A stretch of DNA of 64,000 bases from Ruminococcus sp. AF46-10NS (GTDB taxonomy: Bacteria > Bacillota > Clostridia > Lachnospirales > Lachnospiraceae), in assembly GCF_003474435.1 (NCBI RefSeq), contig NZ_QRNF01000001.1, forward strand, positions 1 through 64,000, read 5' to 3'. The notes under the pieces are model-generated. The model searched no databases. It was given only the letters and a program-made list of their open reading frames with translations, and was not told where the DNA came from. Position numbers and translations under genes: made by a program. This document shows, piece after piece, positions 62,462 to 64,000 of the stretch. The stretch's first letter is position 1. The number at the start of each line of letters is the position of its first letter.

Positions 62462-63469
62462 ATGGCAGCGACCATGAAAGATATCGCCAGGCGGACGGGA
62501 CTTGGGCTTGCAACGATTTCTTCCTATTTTAATGGGGGAAACGTAAGAGAAAAAAACAGAGTAAAGATCGAGGAAGCCATCGAGGAGCTGCACTACGAGG
62601 TAAATGAGGTGGCCAGAGGACTTAAGACCAATGCCACCAAGACCATCGGCGTGGTGATCCCGGAGCTTAACAATACCTTTTGTGCGGAGATCATCACAGA
62701 GATGGAGGATGTCCTGAGAAGTCATGGATATGCGACCATTGTCTGTGACTGCCGTACAGATAAGAAACTGGAGCGGGACGCAGTGGAATTCTTAAGCCGG
62801 AAACGTGTGGATGGCATCATCAACATGCCGGTGGACACAGAAGGCAATCACCTGAAAAAATTTCAGAAAACCGGGAAACCGATCGTGCTCATTGACCGTA
62901 AGATCCAGGAGATTTCCTGTGACAGTGTTCTTGTGGACAATGAGAAGGCGGCAGAAGATGCCATGAGAGTTTTTTTTCAGGCAGGACACCGCAAAATCGG
63001 GATCATCGGCGGTCCGGAGGAGATATCCACAGCGCAGGAACGTCTCCAGGGATACAGAAGCGCATATGAAAAAGAGAATCTTCCGGTACAGGAATCCCTG
63101 ATCTATCACGGTGACTATACCATTCAAGGCGGCGTGAAGGGGCTGGAGAAACTTGTGGCGGATAATCCGGATATGACAGCTGTATTTGTCACCAACTATG
63201 AGATGACCATGGGGGCGGTGATCGGTGTCAATGAGCTGGCACTTAAAATTCCGGAGCAGCTTTCCATGATCGGGTTCGATAACCTGCAGTTTGCAAGGGC
63301 ATGTAATCCCAAGCTGACTATCGTTGCTCAGCCTACACCAGGTATTGCAAGAGAGGTAGCCGGCATTATGCTGAAACGACTGGAAGAGGGCGATGCTGGA
63401 AATACGGAGCGGATTGCGGAGAAGCTTGACGCAGAGATTATTATGGGGAAATCTGTGCGTGCTATATAA
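62462..63469 (+). CDS. LacI-family regulator of the sugar operon
   Basis: A 335-residue repressor: an N-terminal helix-turn-helix (TMKDIARRTGLGLATISSYFNGG), hinge (YEVNEVARGLKTNATKTIGVVIP) and an effector-binding domain (VDNEKAAEDAM, FITNYEMTMGAV-like region, SMIGFDNLQFAR). It probably binds the two GAAACGTTTC operators upstream of its own operon. GAGGTGA precedes the ATG at 62462. It sits between the aldolase and the kinase genes in one transcript. Confidence 0.93.
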   Translation: MAATMKDIARRTGLGLATISSYFNGGNVREKNRVKIEEAIEELHYEVNEVARGLKTNATKTIGVVIPELNNTFCAEIITEMEDVLRSHGYATIVCDCRTDKKLERDAVEFLSRKRVDGIINMPVDTEGNHLKKFQKTGKPIVLIDRKIQEISCDSVLVDNEKAAEDAMRVFFQAGHRKIGIIGGPEEISTAQERLQGYRSAYEKENLPVQESLIYHGDYTIQGGVKGLEKLVADNPDMTAVFVTNYEMTMGAVIGVNELALKIPEQLSMIGFDNLQFARACNPKLTIVAQPTPGIAREVAGIMLKRLEEGDAGNTERIAEKLDAEIIMGKSVRAI

Positions 63470-63487
63470 GGAGAAGGAGAAATCACA

Positions 63488-64000
63488 ATGAAACCATATT
63501 TACTTGGTATTGATATTGGTACCAGTGCCTGTAAGGTTGCGATCTTTGAGAAATCCGGAAACGTAGTGGCAGCAGTCAACGGTGACTATCCGGTATACTA
63601 TCCGAAGGAAGGCTGGGCTGAACAGAATCCGGAGGAATGGTGGAGTGCAGTCTGCAGTGCAGTAAAAAAAGCTATCCGGAAAGCAGGTATTGTACCGGAT
63701 GAGATCGCAGGCATCGGTATTGACGGACAGAGCTGGTCAGCGATTGCCATGGATAAAGATGGTAATGTTCTGACCAACACACCGATCTGGATGGATACAA
63801 GAGCACAGTCCATCTGTGACAGGCTGAATGAGGAGATCGGAGCAGATAAGATTTTTGAAGTATCCGGCAACTCGTTGCAGCCGTCTTATACAACAGCGAA
63901 GATCCTCTGGTATAAAGAAAATATGCCGGAGGTTTATGAAAAGATAGACAAGATTCTGCAGTCCAACAGCTTTATTGCATATAAGCTGACGGGTGTTATG
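63488..64000 (+). CDS. FGGY-family carbohydrate kinase (xylulokinase-like), partial
   Basis: The first 171 residues of a sugar kinase; the gene runs off the window. The ATP-binding phosphate-1 loop is clear (LLGIDIGTSACKVAIF), followed by substrate-facing residues (EGWAEQNPEEWW, GIGIDGQSWS, PIWMDTRA with the catalytic-side Asp region). Relatives phosphorylate xylulose, and related FGGY members use other pentoses or L-fuculose, so the substrate stays open. AAGGAG lies upstream. It is the last operon gene seen here. Confidence 0.9.
   Translation, partial: MKPYLLGIDIGTSACKVAIFEKSGNVVAAVNGDYPVYYPKEGWAEQNPEEWWSAVCSAVKKAIRKAGIVPDEIAGIGIDGQSWSAIAMDKDGNVLTNTPIWMDTRAQSICDRLNEEIGADKIFEVSGNSLQPSYTTAKILWYKENMPEVYEKIDKILQSNSFIAYKLTGVM

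Overview
The window looks like chromosome of a gut-type Firmicute of the Lachnospiraceae (Blautia/Ruminococcus-like). The evidence is strong AGGAGG ribosome-binding sites, sigma-A promoters (TTGACA-N17-TATAAT), U-tailed hairpin terminators, and the gene orders tig-clpP-clpX-lon-engB and ecfA1-ecfA2-ecfT-truA-rplM-rpsI. The species cannot be named from the sequence alone.

Layout. (1) 1-6964: a sugar ABC importer (binding protein and two permeases), a frameshifted glycoside hydrolase, a LacI regulator, then a threonine-aldolase-like enzyme. (2) 7029-7140: a multi-helix RNA candidate with its own start and a U-tail. (3) 7154-9378: proC, tRNA-Gly(CCC), a CYTH phosphatase and a DJ-1/PfpI protein. 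(4) 9652-20493: housekeeping block of trigger factor, ClpP, ClpX, Lon, EngB, ECF energising module, TruA, L13 and S9. (5) 20488-39352: a decayed, composite integrative element inserted exactly at the 3' end of rpsI. It has three copies of an att-like core (CGATAATC), a truncated integrase, two HTH proteins, fused remains of primase/relaxase and ParA/RepA/VirB4 genes, TnpV, a CNNM/CBS transporter under a leader-peptide attenuator, a whole kdpFABC-DE potassium-uptake locus, a Cys-rich KTR protein, and broken sigma-factor, integrase and replication genes. The terminator that probably belonged to rpsI now lies about 19 kb away at 39384-39416. (6) 39854-53147: an NSS-family transporter, an ABC-F ATPase, a patatin-like lipase, a TetM-like GTPase fused to a YacP/Rae1-like NYN nuclease (frameshifted), CarD, GreA, a Na/Pi cotransporter and a PhoB/PhoR-like two-component pair. 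(7) 53278-60655: nucleotidyltransferase, galE and glf (galactofuranose supply), a secreted SH3 membrane protein and a large secreted papain-like protease. (8) 60778-64000: a sugar-catabolic locus (FucU/RbsD mutarotase, class II aldolase, LacI regulator, FGGY kinase cut by the window end) with two LacI-type operators in its promoter.

Recurring themes. Six inferred single-base deletions, all at G/C positions, break four otherwise full-length genes (glycoside hydrolase with two, kdpB, kdpD, GTPase-NYN) and one fragment (sigma factor). For kdpB, kdpD and the GTPase-NYN gene the restored length fits the family or the architecture closely, so sequencing error is a serious alternative to true pseudogenes. 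Several genes have a promoter followed at once by a terminator-like hairpin in the 5' leader, suggesting control by attenuation. The most interesting items are the RNA candidate at 7029, the GTPase-NYN fusion, the leader peptide plus attenuator before the CNNM gene, and the composite element at rpsI.
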